From: Alphaproteobacteria bacterium
Lineage (GTDB): Bacteria > Pseudomonadota > Alphaproteobacteria > Bin95
DNA: 20,853 bases
Assembly: GCA_022822125.1 (NCBI GenBank)
Contig: JAJECF010000122.1
Location: forward strand, 1-20,853
Direction of reading: 5' to 3'
Numbering within the stretch: the first letter of the stretch is position 1; each line of letters begins with the position of its first letter. The notes below the pieces were generated by a model. That model made no database searches. It was given only the letters and a program-made list of their open reading frames with translations, and was not told the origin of the DNA. This document shows positions 1-6,891 of the stretch, one piece after another. A program made the translations under genes and the position numbers.

Positions 1-67
1 CTCCGAACGCCTCGCGGAACGCCGCGTCGCTCAGCCCGCGCACCCGGGATGCCAATTTCAAGCCCAT
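1..67 (-). CDS. N-terminus of a probable IS1595-type transposase (cut by window edge)
   Basis: Only the first 22 codons are inside the window. An ATG at 67-65 is preceded by a strong ribosome binding site (GGAGGT, seven bases upstream). The readable protein contains the stretch GLSDAAFREAFG. From memory, this resembles the N-terminus of IS1595-family transposases, where it precedes a zinc-ribbon segment that would lie outside the window. The start overlaps the stop of the upstream glycosyltransferase by ten bases. The family call rests on a very short stretch and is an inference; the presence of a translated start is better supported by the ribosome binding site. Confidence 0.38.
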   Translation of the reverse strand, partial: MGLKLASRVRGLSDAAFREAFG

Positions 68-930
68 TCCGTGACCTCCACCGTAGAGAACCTAAACAGA
101 ACATACCTCCTCACAGGTGGAAGCTCAAGGATAAGCAGGAAGACCTTTGGACTATGGCGCAAATAGTTGATGTCGTCGTTCAGAACAGAAAGCGCTCGCA
201 AATAGTTGCCGCGCGGCCACTTGATCCCGGATGCCGGTCTATCCGACAACCGCGCCTCTCGGTCCCCCTGGAAATATCTCCTTATCGGCCGATCTATATA
301 GATCGAGTCATAGACATTAGAAATCCTGTTATGAGTGACCACCTCCGGGCAATGCTCCGAATTTGTCAATTCAATGAATTCATACTCTTGCCGCACTTTC
401 GTCTTCGATACCGTGATGAGCTCGAATGATATTCCAAAGCGATAACGGGCTTCCTTTGTCGATATTTTCAGGACTTCCTTCGGGAAATTAATTGCGCCGT
501 CTCCTGCCAACCTCCCGACAATATTCCCGCAATCGTCGACGCACCGAAACATCAACGCATAAGCAGTCCCGATTTCGTCTATGCCTGTTCTCCGCCTCCA
601 ACAGGTTACGGTTTCCATAGCATCGTCGAGGAGCGCATCGTCGCTATCCAATATCAGGGTGTAGTCTCCCGACACCAGACCCTTTCCGATATTGACCGCC
701 GTATTTCTGCCCCGGTTATTGCTGTAGCGATACCAGGTTATCGGAAAGTCGGCCTCGGCCTGCCAGCGGGAGAGCAATGCCGCCGTGTCGTCGATGGATC
801 CATCGTCCACCACCACCCACTCGAAGTCGCGTTCCGTCTGCCGCCGGAGGCTCTCGTAAGCCCGGTGCAGGACATGGGCACGATTGTAGGTCGGTGTCAG
901 CACCGATATGGCGGGTCCGGTCACGGCCAT
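58..930 (-). CDS. Family 2 glycosyltransferase
   Basis: A 290-residue GT-A fold sugar transferase, expected to move a sugar from a nucleotide-activated donor onto a surface glycan at the cytoplasmic face of the membrane. The N-terminus shows the family hallmarks: SVLTPTYNR at residues 9-17, VVVDDGS around 39-45, and the metal-binding LDSDD at 94-98 (D95, D97 and D98 stand in for the DXD motif). No membrane segment is evident. It is divergent from the FkbM methyltransferase gene, about 110 bases away. Base composition is clearly lower in G+C than the rest of the window (29/60 at 301-360), which suggests acquisition by transfer. The last dozen residues may be encoded by the end of the neighbouring insertion sequence. 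Donor and acceptor cannot be read from the sequence. Confidence 0.85.
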   Translation of the reverse strand: MAVTGPAISVLTPTYNRAHVLHRAYESLRRQTERDFEWVVVDDGSIDDTAALLSRWQAEADFPITWYRYSNNRGRNTAVNIGKGLVSGDYTLILDSDDALLDDAMETVTCWRRRTGIDEIGTAYALMFRCVDDCGNIVGRLAGDGAINFPKEVLKISTKEARYRFGISFELITVSKTKVRQEYEFIELTNSEHCPEVVTHNRISNVYDSIYIDRPIRRYFQGDREARLSDRPASGIKWPRGNYLRALSVLNDDINYLRHSPKVFLLILELPPVRRYVLFRFSTVEVTEWA

Positions 931-1038
931 CCATCCGCGTCATTTCCGTTCACAGGCCGGTCTCCGCCACGGCTGGCAAGACACCGGGACCGCCACCGTG
1001 CTATCGGTCGTCCCGTCATTGCAATGTCCGAGGAATAC

Positions 1039-1854
1039 ATGACGGTTCGCAAGGATGCCAGTGGGCTGCCGCCGGCCGAACGGTTCAAATTCGCGCGGCA
1101 TCGCCTCTATGCGGCTGTCGGCTATCAACAGCGCGTCCCGCTGCAATTGCGCGATGTGGACGGTTATTGCCGAATTGCGGCGCCCGACGGCTCGGTGTTC
1201 CGCGTTTCGCCGGCAAGCTGGCGGCGCTACAAAAGGGGGCTGGCCGTTCGCCTGCGCCGGCTCGATGCGTCATATCTGTTTTCCGCCCTTGCCCCGCCTC
1301 CCGGTCCGGTGCTCGATGTCGGCGCGCATGCCGGGGAATTCTCGCTCCTGGCCTTGAACGAAGGGCGGGCCGTGTATGCCGTCGAACCGGACCCGGACGC
1401 GCTGGCCTGCCTCCGGCGGAACCTTGCGGAGAAGGAGGCCGTTACCGTCATAGACGAGGTGGTCTGGAACGCAGAGGAGGAATTGACATTCAGCCTCGCC
1501 GCTGCGCAGGCGGACAGTTCGATTTTCGGCGCGGACGACCCCGCGAGAGTTACCGGCGTCGTGCGCCGCCGGGCAACCACGCTGGACCGGATCGCGGAGG
1601 ATCACGGGATCGACGGGCTGGCCTTCCTGAAATGCGATGCCGAGGGCGCGGAGCCGGAAGCGCTCGAAGGCGGGCGGGAATTGCTTCGGCGAACGGCGCG
1701 CATCGCTATCGATACAGGCCCCGAACGCCAAGGCAGCCGGACGAGCGACGCCTGCGAGGCGCTGCTCCGCGACGCCGGCTTCGCCGTGCGCACGCGCCAG
1801 CACGGCCGGACCGTGACATGCGGGTCGCGCGACCCCGAACGCCTGCCCGGCTGA
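1039..1854 (+). CDS. FkbM family methyltransferase
   Basis: A SAM-dependent methyltransferase of the FkbM family (271 residues from this start), a group usually found modifying sugars or lipids in polysaccharide and polyketide clusters. The SAM-binding motif VLDVGAHAGE lies at residues 91-100, and the acidic ribose-binding YAVEPDPD follows at about 113-120. Further on come TTLDRI and FLKCDAEGAEPEAL, the usual FkbM core ending. I chose the ATG at 1039 because GAGGA lies just four bases upstream. An in-frame ATG at 1024 would add five residues but has no visible ribosome binding site. The gene is followed after 27 bases by a GT2-like gene on the same strand, so the two are likely co-transcribed and act on the same glycan. 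The substrate is unknown. Confidence 0.88.
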   Translation: MTVRKDASGLPPAERFKFARHRLYAAVGYQQRVPLQLRDVDGYCRIAAPDGSVFRVSPASWRRYKRGLAVRLRRLDASYLFSALAPPPGPVLDVGAHAGEFSLLALNEGRAVYAVEPDPDALACLRRNLAEKEAVTVIDEVVWNAEEELTFSLAAAQADSSIFGADDPARVTGVVRRRATTLDRIAEDHGIDGLAFLKCDAEGAEPEALEGGRELLRRTARIAIDTGPERQGSRTSDACEALLRDAGFAVRTRQHGRTVTCGSRDPERLPG

Positions 1855-1881
1855 GCGCATACGCCTTCGGAGACCGGCGCA

Positions 1882-2700
1882 ATGATGGAACCCTATACCG
1901 TCGCCCTGACAAGCTGCGGGCGGTTCGACCTTCTGGAGCGAACGCTGCGGTCGCTGCTGCCAAGGCTGGATGGACCGCTCGCGCGTGTGCTGATTGCAGA
2001 GGATTCCGGAGACCGCCGCGTCCATGATGTGGTCAAGCCGTTCCAGGGCCGATACGGAAAGATCGAGGTCATCGTCAACGATCCGCCCCTGGGGCAGATG
2101 AAGAGCGTCGACCGGCTCTATTCCACAATAGATACGGACTGGGTATTCCACTGCGAAGATGACTGGGAATTTTTCTCGGGCGGGTTCATCGAATCGTCAT
2201 TCATTCTTCTGAAGGAGTTCGATCAATTTTCCATGGTGTCGATCAGGGATCTTGCCGATTTCAAAGAAGGCTACTTCCTACCTGGCCCGCTGTCGCATGC
2301 CGGTGTTCCGTATTTCCTCATCGATCCCAAGGTAATGACCTTCTGGACGGGGCTGACATTTAATCCCGGGTTGCGGCGCATGAGCGATTACCGGATCGTC
2401 GGCCCATACGGCGACCTGCACACAACGGCACGGGAACGCCATGTGTCGAAGTGTTATTGGGCGCTCGGTTATTCTTTCGTTTATCTTGCAGACTCGGCCG
2501 TCCGCCATATCGGCGATGGGCGGCAGCTCCGAAACCATGTCAAACCGACCGGCTTTACCCGCAAGCTGGCGGCCTCGACGCAAAAACGGCTGGACTGGAT
2601 GCGCTGGAAACTCGCTCCGCAATCCGACCCGGTGTACAGGGCCAAACAACGTCAGCGCGAGGCCGATGACGGCAACGGTGGTTCACGAAGCGGGGCATGA
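1882..2700 (+). CDS. GT2-like glycosyltransferase
   Basis: A 272-residue protein with the start of a GT-A fold: TVALTSCGRFDLLERTL at residues 5-21, then IAEDSGD at about 39-45. WVFHCEDDWEFF follows, where EDD is the likely metal-binding DXD equivalent. The rest, with aromatic-rich GLTFNPGLRRM and a histidine-containing C-terminal half, resembles putative polysaccharide glycosyltransferases, but I cannot assign a subfamily. Two ATG codons occur in tandem (1882 and 1885) with GGAG about ten bases upstream. It lies 27 bases after the FkbM methyltransferase gene. G+C is low for this genome (28/60 at 2161-2220), as in the first GT2 gene. The basic C-terminal tail after residue 230 looks unstructured. 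Confidence 0.75.
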   Translation: MMEPYTVALTSCGRFDLLERTLRSLLPRLDGPLARVLIAEDSGDRRVHDVVKPFQGRYGKIEVIVNDPPLGQMKSVDRLYSTIDTDWVFHCEDDWEFFSGGFIESSFILLKEFDQFSMVSIRDLADFKEGYFLPGPLSHAGVPYFLIDPKVMTFWTGLTFNPGLRRMSDYRIVGPYGDLHTTARERHVSKCYWALGYSFVYLADSAVRHIGDGRQLRNHVKPTGFTRKLAASTQKRLDWMRWKLAPQSDPVYRAKQRQREADDGNGGSRSGA

Positions 2701-2748
2701 CTATGGCAAGCATGAGAGCCCGCCCCGCCCCACCCCCAAAAGCGCCTG

Positions 2749-2776
2749 TTGCGGAACCGGACCGGCAGCGTATAGT
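2749..2776 (+). promoter_or_regulatory. Possible sigma-70 promoter for the coiled-coil gene
   Basis: TTGCGG at 2749-2754 and TATAGT at 2771-2776 are separated by 16 bases, and the start codon at 2812 lies 35 bases further on. This is a reasonable match to the housekeeping consensus inside the 111-base gap after the GT2-like gene. It is read by eye only. Confidence 0.35.
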
Positions 2777-2811
2777 CGCCGGCGATACACGCCTCTTCCT
2801 CCGGGAGCGTC

Positions 2812-3216
2812 ATGGAAACCGTTCTTCAGGTCTGGCCCGTCTTCGCCGGCTTCGTCGGTTTCTTTCTGGCGACAGCCGGCCTGTTCTTGGGCTTTTTCCG
2901 CTTGCTGCGCGCCGACATCCGGCGGCTGGAAGGCCGGATGGACTCGGAGATCGGAAGCGTCAGGAATGAAATCCGGGAGGTCCGGGATTCGTTGAAGGGC
3001 GAAATCGCCGGGGTCCGGGATTCGCTGAAAGGCGAAATCGTCGAGATGCGGGATACGCTGAGAGGCGACATTGCCGAGGTGCGGCAGGAGGTGACGGCCC
3101 TAAGGGAAGACGTCGTTTCCCTCAAGGTCGAGATCGGCTTCATCAAGGGCAAGCTGGACCTGCTGGAGCGCTATATCCTGCGCCGCAACGACCCGGCCGC
3201 CGCCCCGGCGGAGTGA
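2812..3216 (+). CDS. Small membrane-anchored coiled-coil protein
   Basis: A 134-residue protein of unknown function. Residues 5-31 form one hydrophobic membrane segment. From about residue 35 to 122 the sequence is charged and heptad/hendecad-like, with an 11-residue unit of the type EI..VRDSLKG repeated four times, then a less regular helix ending in LLERYILRR and an alanine/proline tail. The layout (short N-terminal anchor plus long cytoplasmic or periplasmic helix) is typical of small bacterial coiled-coil membrane proteins that oligomerise. I do not recognise a named family. A GGGAG ribosome binding site precedes the ATG. The gene ends 16 bases from the end of the convergent GT4 gene, leaving almost no room for a terminator. 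Confidence 0.7.
   Translation: METVLQVWPVFAGFVGFFLATAGLFLGFFRLLRADIRRLEGRMDSEIGSVRNEIREVRDSLKGEIAGVRDSLKGEIVEMRDTLRGDIAEVRQEVTALREDVVSLKVEIGFIKGKLDLLERYILRRNDPAAAPAE
2947..3078 (+). repeat. 33-nt tandem repeat, four units, inside the coiled-coil gene
   Basis: Units begin at 2947, 2980, 3013 and 3046. The second and third units are nearly identical at the DNA level, sharing GTCCGGGATTCG and GGCGAAATCG; the first and fourth are more diverged. Each unit encodes 11 residues, so gain or loss of a unit keeps frame and lengthens the helix by about three turns. Confidence 0.85.
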
Positions 3217-3232
3217 CGGCGCGGCAGCCGCC

Positions 3233-4456
3233 TCACGCCTGCAAAACCCGCTCTACCACCGCTTCATACCCCTCCACGGCGCGCTCCATCGAGAATCGCG
3301 CCGCCTTCGCGCGCCGCGCCGCCCCGTCGACGGGCTGTGCGAGCGCGCGCCGCATGACGCCGGCCAGCGCCTCCGCGTCGCCGACGGGCGCGAGCAGGGC
3401 CGGGTCCTCCAGAATTTCCGCCGGGCCGGCCGGGCAGTCTGTCGAGACCGCCGGGCAGCCGCAGGCCAGCGCCTCCACCAGCGCGCCCGGAAAGCCCTCA
3501 TGGCGCGAGGACAGCGCGAACAGCGCCGCGCGGGCCATGAAGGCATAGGGGTTCTCCGCCCAGCCGGGCAGCGACACCCGCTCGCGCAGGCCGAGCCTGT
3601 TCACCAGGCGTTCGAGTTCGCCCCGCAGCGGCCCCTCGCCCAGGATCACCAGCCGGCAGGGGCGCTCCGCCGCCACGCGCCGGAAGGCCTCGATGAGCGT
3701 CGGGAAGTCCTTTTGCGACGCCAGCCGCCCGGCGCCCAGCACCACGGGCGGGCCGCCATCCGCGAACCAGGGATGGTCCGGCGGCTCCGCCGCGCGCGCC
3801 AGCGCAGCCGGCGTCACGGCCGGGTTGTAGATGACCGAAAGCCGCTCTTCCGGCACGCCGACCGCCGCCGCAATAGCCTCCGCCACGCCCCGCGACACCG
3901 CCGCGACATGCGCCGCCGCCGGGAAGAGCAGCCGGCGACGGAGCGTGTGGCTTGTGTCCGGCGGCTCCACATTGCGGATCACCGGCACGACGGGCGGAAA
4001 GGCGCGCGGGCCGGCGAGGCGGGCGGCGTAGAAGGCCGCATGCTCCGCCTGGGGGAGGTTCGCGAACAGGATGTCGGGCCGCTCGCGCTCGACATAGCGG
4101 GCGAGGCGGCGCGCGCGGCCGAGCGCGGCGCGGCGCAGCAGCGTCGGGGCGTCGGCCGGGAAGTCCCGGACCAGGCCGGCCGCTAGACGCAGCCCCTGCC
4201 GTAGCGGCGCGCGCTCCGCCCGCCAGTCCACGCCCGCCGGCATCTCCGGGAGATTGCGCCGGGCCCAGGCCCGCCGCCCGCAGAGCACCAGCAGCCGCGC
4301 CGCTGCGGGCGCCTCGCGCGGATAGGCGACATGCGGCTGGAAGAGCACCAGATCGAGGTCATGGCCCCTGGCCGCCAGCCCGCCCGCAATCCGGAGCGCC
4401 GTCCGCTCCGCCCCGCCGCCCGCAAGCGAGGGGATGACCATGGCGATATGCGGCAT
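3233..4456 (-). CDS. Family 4 glycosyltransferase (GT-B fold)
   Basis: A 407-residue retaining glycosyltransferase. The N-terminal acceptor domain opens with PSLAGGGAERTALRIA (residues 9-24), the glycine-rich loop of GT4 enzymes. The C-terminal donor domain shows VLGAGRLASQKDFPTLIEA, then VILGEGPLRGELE. SSRHEGFPGALVEAL near residue 320 carries the EX7E motif that contacts the nucleotide sugar. Length is normal for the family. The ATG has GGGAG six bases upstream. It faces the coiled-coil gene tail to tail, and its upstream side is the repeat field. It probably builds a surface polysaccharide with the other transferases here, but it is in the opposite orientation and has ordinary high G+C. The sugar cannot be inferred. 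Confidence 0.92.
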   Translation of the reverse strand: MPHIAMVIPSLAGGGAERTALRIAGGLAARGHDLDLVLFQPHVAYPREAPAAARLLVLCGRRAWARRNLPEMPAGVDWRAERAPLRQGLRLAAGLVRDFPADAPTLLRRAALGRARRLARYVERERPDILFANLPQAEHAAFYAARLAGPRAFPPVVPVIRNVEPPDTSHTLRRRLLFPAAAHVAAVSRGVAEAIAAAVGVPEERLSVIYNPAVTPAALARAAEPPDHPWFADGGPPVVLGAGRLASQKDFPTLIEAFRRVAAERPCRLVILGEGPLRGELERLVNRLGLRERVSLPGWAENPYAFMARAALFALSSRHEGFPGALVEALACGCPAVSTDCPAGPAEILEDPALLAPVGDAEALAGVMRRALAQPVDGAARRAKAARFSMERAVEGYEAVVERVLQA

Positions 4457-4635
4457 TGCGGCTCCCGGCGGCGGAAAGCGCGCGGATGCTACGGTCGCCG
4501 CTTCCCTGCGTCCAGCCCGGCATCGGGGCCGCCGGCGCGCCTGACCCGGGCGAAACTGTGATAGAATGAAAGAGGAACATCATGTGCTCTCCGGGGGCCA
4601 TCGGGCCGGACGGAGCGGCGTGGAACGAAGCGCAA

Positions 4636-4709
4636 GGGAGGCGCGCTATGCAGGACCGGTGCGGCAGACCTTCACCCAAGGCATGGAGAACATGACATCG
4701 CATGACATG
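4636..4709. repeat. 74-nt dispersed repeat, copy A
   Basis: This block matches 4848-4921 at 69 of 74 positions by direct alignment, with no gaps. It starts GGGAGGCGCGCTATGCAGGA and ends in two CATGACA heptamers 10 bases apart. The five differences are all substitutions. It lies in a gene-free stretch upstream of the GT4 gene. Confidence 0.9.
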
Positions 4710-4716
4710 CCATGAC
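4691..4716. repeat. CATGACA heptamers at 10-base spacing
   Basis: CATGACA occurs at 4691 and 4701, and CATGACT at 4711, exactly 10 bases apart. The complementary form TGTCATG occurs with the same spacing at 20043-20069 and 20489-20505. Confidence 0.85.
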
Positions 4717-4797
4717 TGCCGGAGCCTCTTTGCCGCTCCCGCGACAGCAGCCGCCCGGCCGGTCGGGGCCTCCGCAGGGATTCACCGGCGCTGCCGG

Positions 4798-4818
4798 GTC
4801 CCGGGTCAGGCCCGGGAC
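4798..4818. repeat. Short perfect hairpin of a dispersed G+C-rich repeat type
   Basis: GTCCCGGG at 4798-4805 and CCCGGGAC at 4811-4818 form a perfect 8-base stem around a 5-base loop. No T-run follows on either strand, so a terminator is not indicated. It resembles the common alphaproteobacterial repeats of the form CCCGGG...CCCGGGACGACA. The rest of 4716-4847 shows nothing else I can name. Confidence 0.6.
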
Positions 4819-4847
4819 GACAATTCGGGGTCCGGGATGCGGGAAAC

Positions 4848-4921
4848 GGGAGGCGCGCTATGCAGGAACGGAACGGCAGACCTTCGCCCAAGGCATGGTG
4901 AACATGACATCGCATGACATG
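4848..4921. repeat. 74-nt dispersed repeat, copy B
   Basis: Partner of 4636-4709, with a copy-to-copy offset of 212 bases in the same orientation. It ends with CATGACA at 4903 and 4913 and runs within ten bases into the start of the 42-base array. Confidence 0.9.
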
Positions 4922-4930
4922 TCGCAAGGG

Positions 4931-5334
4931 TCCCTCGATACGCGGCTGGCGCCGCTACTCGGGATGAGGAAGGGGAGGCTGCCGCCGTCCGCGCCGCCAC
5001 CCGGGAGGAGAACATCGCCCGCGCCGCCGTCCGCGCCGCTACAGGGGAGAAGGGCATGGTCCGCGCCGCTGTCCGCGCCGCTACTCGCGAGGAGAACATC
5101 GCCCGCGCCGCCGTCCGCGCCCCTCGTCCAGAGCGGCGACCGCGCCGGCGGCAGCCTCCCCTTCCTCATCCTGAGCGGCGACCGCGCCGGCGGCAGCCTC
5201 CCCTTTCTCATCCAGAGCGGCGACCGCGCCGGCGGCAGCCTCCCCTTCCTCATCCTGAGCGGCGACCGCGCCGGCGGCAGCCTCCCCTTCCTCATCCTGA
5301 GTAGCGACCGCGCCAGCGGGCGTGTATCGAAGGA
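4931..5334. repeat. 42-base-period array of palindromic repeat units, arms in opposite orientation
   Basis: The left boundary is the forward unit start TCCCTCGATACGCGGCTGGC (4931-4950), followed by GCCGCTACTCGGGATGAGG. Units then recur every 42 bases at 4981, 5023, 5065 and 5107. From 5131 the phase marker GAGCGGCGAC recurs at 5173, 5215 and 5257, with a variant at 5299, again every 42 bases but in reverse-complement orientation (CCTCATCCTGAGCGGCGACC). The right boundary is GGGCGTGTATCGAAGGA, the reverse of the left start. Because 42 is a multiple of three, reading frames stay open across it in several frames, so the long ORFs here are not evidence of genes. The 22 bases from 5335 to the Uma2 stop hold nothing notable. 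Confidence 0.85.
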
Positions 5335-5356
5335 CCGGCCCTCTCCCGGTCCGGCG

Positions 5357-5935
5357 TCAGGGCCAGAGCGCGTCGAGGGGGAAGGCGACCGCCTCGAAGG
5401 GCGGCAGCGACACCGGCTCCGCGTTCTTTGCCCTGCCGGCGGGCGCCCAGTCCCCGTCCGCGAGCGCGAACGCCTCCAGCAGCCGCGCGGCGGGATCGAC
5501 GAGCCAGAGATGGCCCACGCCCTCCCGCGCATGGATCGGGCGCTTCTCCTCAAGGTCGAATCGGCGCGTCGAGGGCGACAGGATTTCGCACACCCAGTCC
5601 GGCGCGAGGGTGAAATACGGGTCGTCGGGAACCGCCGGCATCCGCTCGCGGCGCCAGCCGGCGAGGTCCGGCACCAGGATATTCTCGCCGAAATGGAGCT
5701 CCGGCTCGTCGAGTATCCACCAGCCGCCCGGCCCGCCCCGGCCCCGCTGGAACGGACCTCCGATTTCCACGCCGAGGGAGGAGCCGGCCAGCGTATGGCC
5801 CCCGGCCGGCCGCGGCTGCAGATGCAGCGCGCCCGCGACGATTTCGGCCACCATATGCGCCGGCGCGTCGAGCACGTCCTGATAGGTGGCCCGCCTCGCC
5901 GGCTGCTTCCGGCCGAGCGCCGCGCGCGCGCTCAT
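5357..5935 (-). CDS. Uma2-family putative endonuclease (DUF820)
   Basis: A 192-residue protein of the Uma2/DUF820 family, which has a PD-(D/E)XK nuclease-like fold and is very common in cyanobacteria and scattered in alphaproteobacteria; its natural role is unsettled. Family features are in order: TYQDVLDAP near 17-25, PRPAGGH at 41-47, GGWWILDEPELHFG around 70-83, VPDLAGWRRERMP with D90, CEILSPST with E117, then K131, and GVGHLWLVDP. D90, E117 and K131 would be the catalytic set. Its ATG overlaps the stop of the dienelactone hydrolase gene by four bases (ATGA), so it is translated from the same message. It ends beside the 42-base repeat array. Length is normal. Confidence 0.88.
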   Translation of the reverse strand: MSARAALGRKQPARRATYQDVLDAPAHMVAEIVAGALHLQPRPAGGHTLAGSSLGVEIGGPFQRGRGGPGGWWILDEPELHFGENILVPDLAGWRRERMPAVPDDPYFTLAPDWVCEILSPSTRRFDLEEKRPIHAREGVGHLWLVDPAARLLEAFALADGDWAPAGRAKNAEPVSLPPFEAVAFPLDALWP

Positions 5936-6603
5936 CCCATATGCTGCGCGAAGAAGGCGAGGCTGCGGTCGCGGGCGAGCGTCGCCGACTCCGCGTGGAA
6001 GTCGGCGCGATGATCGCAGTTGAAGCCGTGGCCGGCGGGGTAGATATGGACCTCGGCCTCTGGCTGGGCCGCGCGGATCGCCGCCACATCATCCATCGGG
6101 ATGCCGTGGTCCTGCTCGCCGAAATGCATCAGCAGCGGGTTCTTCGCCGCCTCGTCCTTGAAGCGGATGATCTGCCCGCCATAGTAGCAGACGCTGGCGT
6201 CGACCCCGATGCGGGTCGCGGCCAGGAAGGAGGAGGATCCGCCCCAGCAATAGCCGACCGAGCCGATCTTCCCGGCGCCCGCAGCCCGGAGCCCCTCGAC
6301 CGTCGCCGCCATGTCCCCGACCGCCGCATCGAAGGGCGAGGCGGCCATGAAGTCGCGGGCCCTGGCGATGTCCTCCGGCGTGTAGCCGCATTCGAAGCGC
6401 CGCTCGGCCCGGTCATAGAGCGAGGGCGCCCAGGCGAGATAGCCCTCGGCCGCATAGCCGTCCGCCACCTCGCGGATATGGGCATTCACGCCGAAAATCT
6501 CCTGGATGACCAGGATGCCGCCCTTCGGCGCGCCCGCCGGCGCCGCCGTGTAGCAGTCCATCCGGAAGCCGTCGCCCGCCTCAATCTCGATCCACTCGCC
6601 CAT
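5932..6603 (-). CDS. Dienelactone hydrolase family protein
   Basis: A 223-residue alpha/beta hydrolase of the dienelactone hydrolase (carboxymethylenebutenolidase) family, which opens lactones in aromatic degradation; many family members act on other esters. The family signature IQEIFGVN carries E35. The nucleophile is C119 in GYCWGG, the acid is D165 in GEQDHGIP and the base is H192 in PAGHGFNCD, so the Cys-Asp-His triad is complete. The ATG at 6603 was chosen because GGAGAGG lies seven bases upstream and the protein then starts MGEWIEIEAGDG, as relatives do; a longer reading frame upstream is not needed. It is the first gene of a two-gene unit with the Uma2 gene. No other aromatic-degradation genes are nearby, so the substrate is open. 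Confidence 0.92.
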   Translation of the reverse strand: MGEWIEIEAGDGFRMDCYTAAPAGAPKGGILVIQEIFGVNAHIREVADGYAAEGYLAWAPSLYDRAERRFECGYTPEDIARARDFMAASPFDAAVGDMAATVEGLRAAGAGKIGSVGYCWGGSSSFLAATRIGVDASVCYYGGQIIRFKDEAAKNPLLMHFGEQDHGIPMDDVAAIRAAQPEAEVHIYPAGHGFNCDHRADFHAESATLARDRSLAFFAQHMG

Positions 6604-6741
6604 CGTCTTCCCTCTCCTGCCAAAGGCTTTTCGGTTCGCAGGCTGTTTAGCGCCTCCCCCGCCGGCCCGCAATGCGCGCGGCCGCTGTCAGGCTGCAACG
6701 GAATCCATTCGCCCTGGACCGTGTTTCGCAACGAGCACACA

Positions 6742-6850
6742 ACCGTCACCCCGGCCGGAGCGAAGCGGAGAGCCGGGGGCCATCTCCCGGCGTTTCCACA
6801 AGGCCGAACCGGTCAGGGTTGGGCCCCGGATCGGGGTCCGGGGCGACGAA
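6742..6850. repeat. G+C-rich palindromic dispersed repeat, copy 1
   Basis: This block shares ACCGTC.CCCCGGCCGGAGCG, CGGAGAGCCGGGG, CCATCTCCCG and GGCCCCGGATC with 20700-20805. Its ends, CGTCACCCCGG and CCGGGGCGACG, are inverted repeats matching at 10 of 11 bases. It occupies most of the 288-base gap between the dienelactone hydrolase start and the hydrolase stop. Nothing else nameable was seen in 6604-6891. Confidence 0.8.
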
Positions 6851-6891
6851 TGGGGTCAGGGCCGACCACTGCCCGCCTGATCGGATTGCGC

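Noticed and set aside
2697..2969. 90-codon reading frame starting in an ATGA overlap with the GT2-like stop
   Set aside because: It overlaps the coiled-coil gene in another frame for over 150 bases, and its product is proline- and arginine-rich without a recognisable domain.
4566..4715. 49-residue plus-strand reading frame containing copy A of the 74-nt repeat
   Set aside because: There is no clear ribosome binding site and no homologous complete frame in copy B; it is more simply explained by the repeat.
4931..5334. Possible CRISPR array
   Set aside because: Repeats abut without unique spacers, the arms are in opposite orientation, and no cas genes are nearby.
4858..5553. Minus-strand reading frame of 231 codons across the same array
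   Set aside because: It encodes a 14-residue tandem peptide of the repeat and runs into the Uma2 gene in another frame.
4712..6013. Plus-strand reading frame of 433 codons across the repeat array
   Set aside because: It is open because the repeat period of 42 is a multiple of three, it has a low-complexity product, and it runs antisense over the Uma2 gene.
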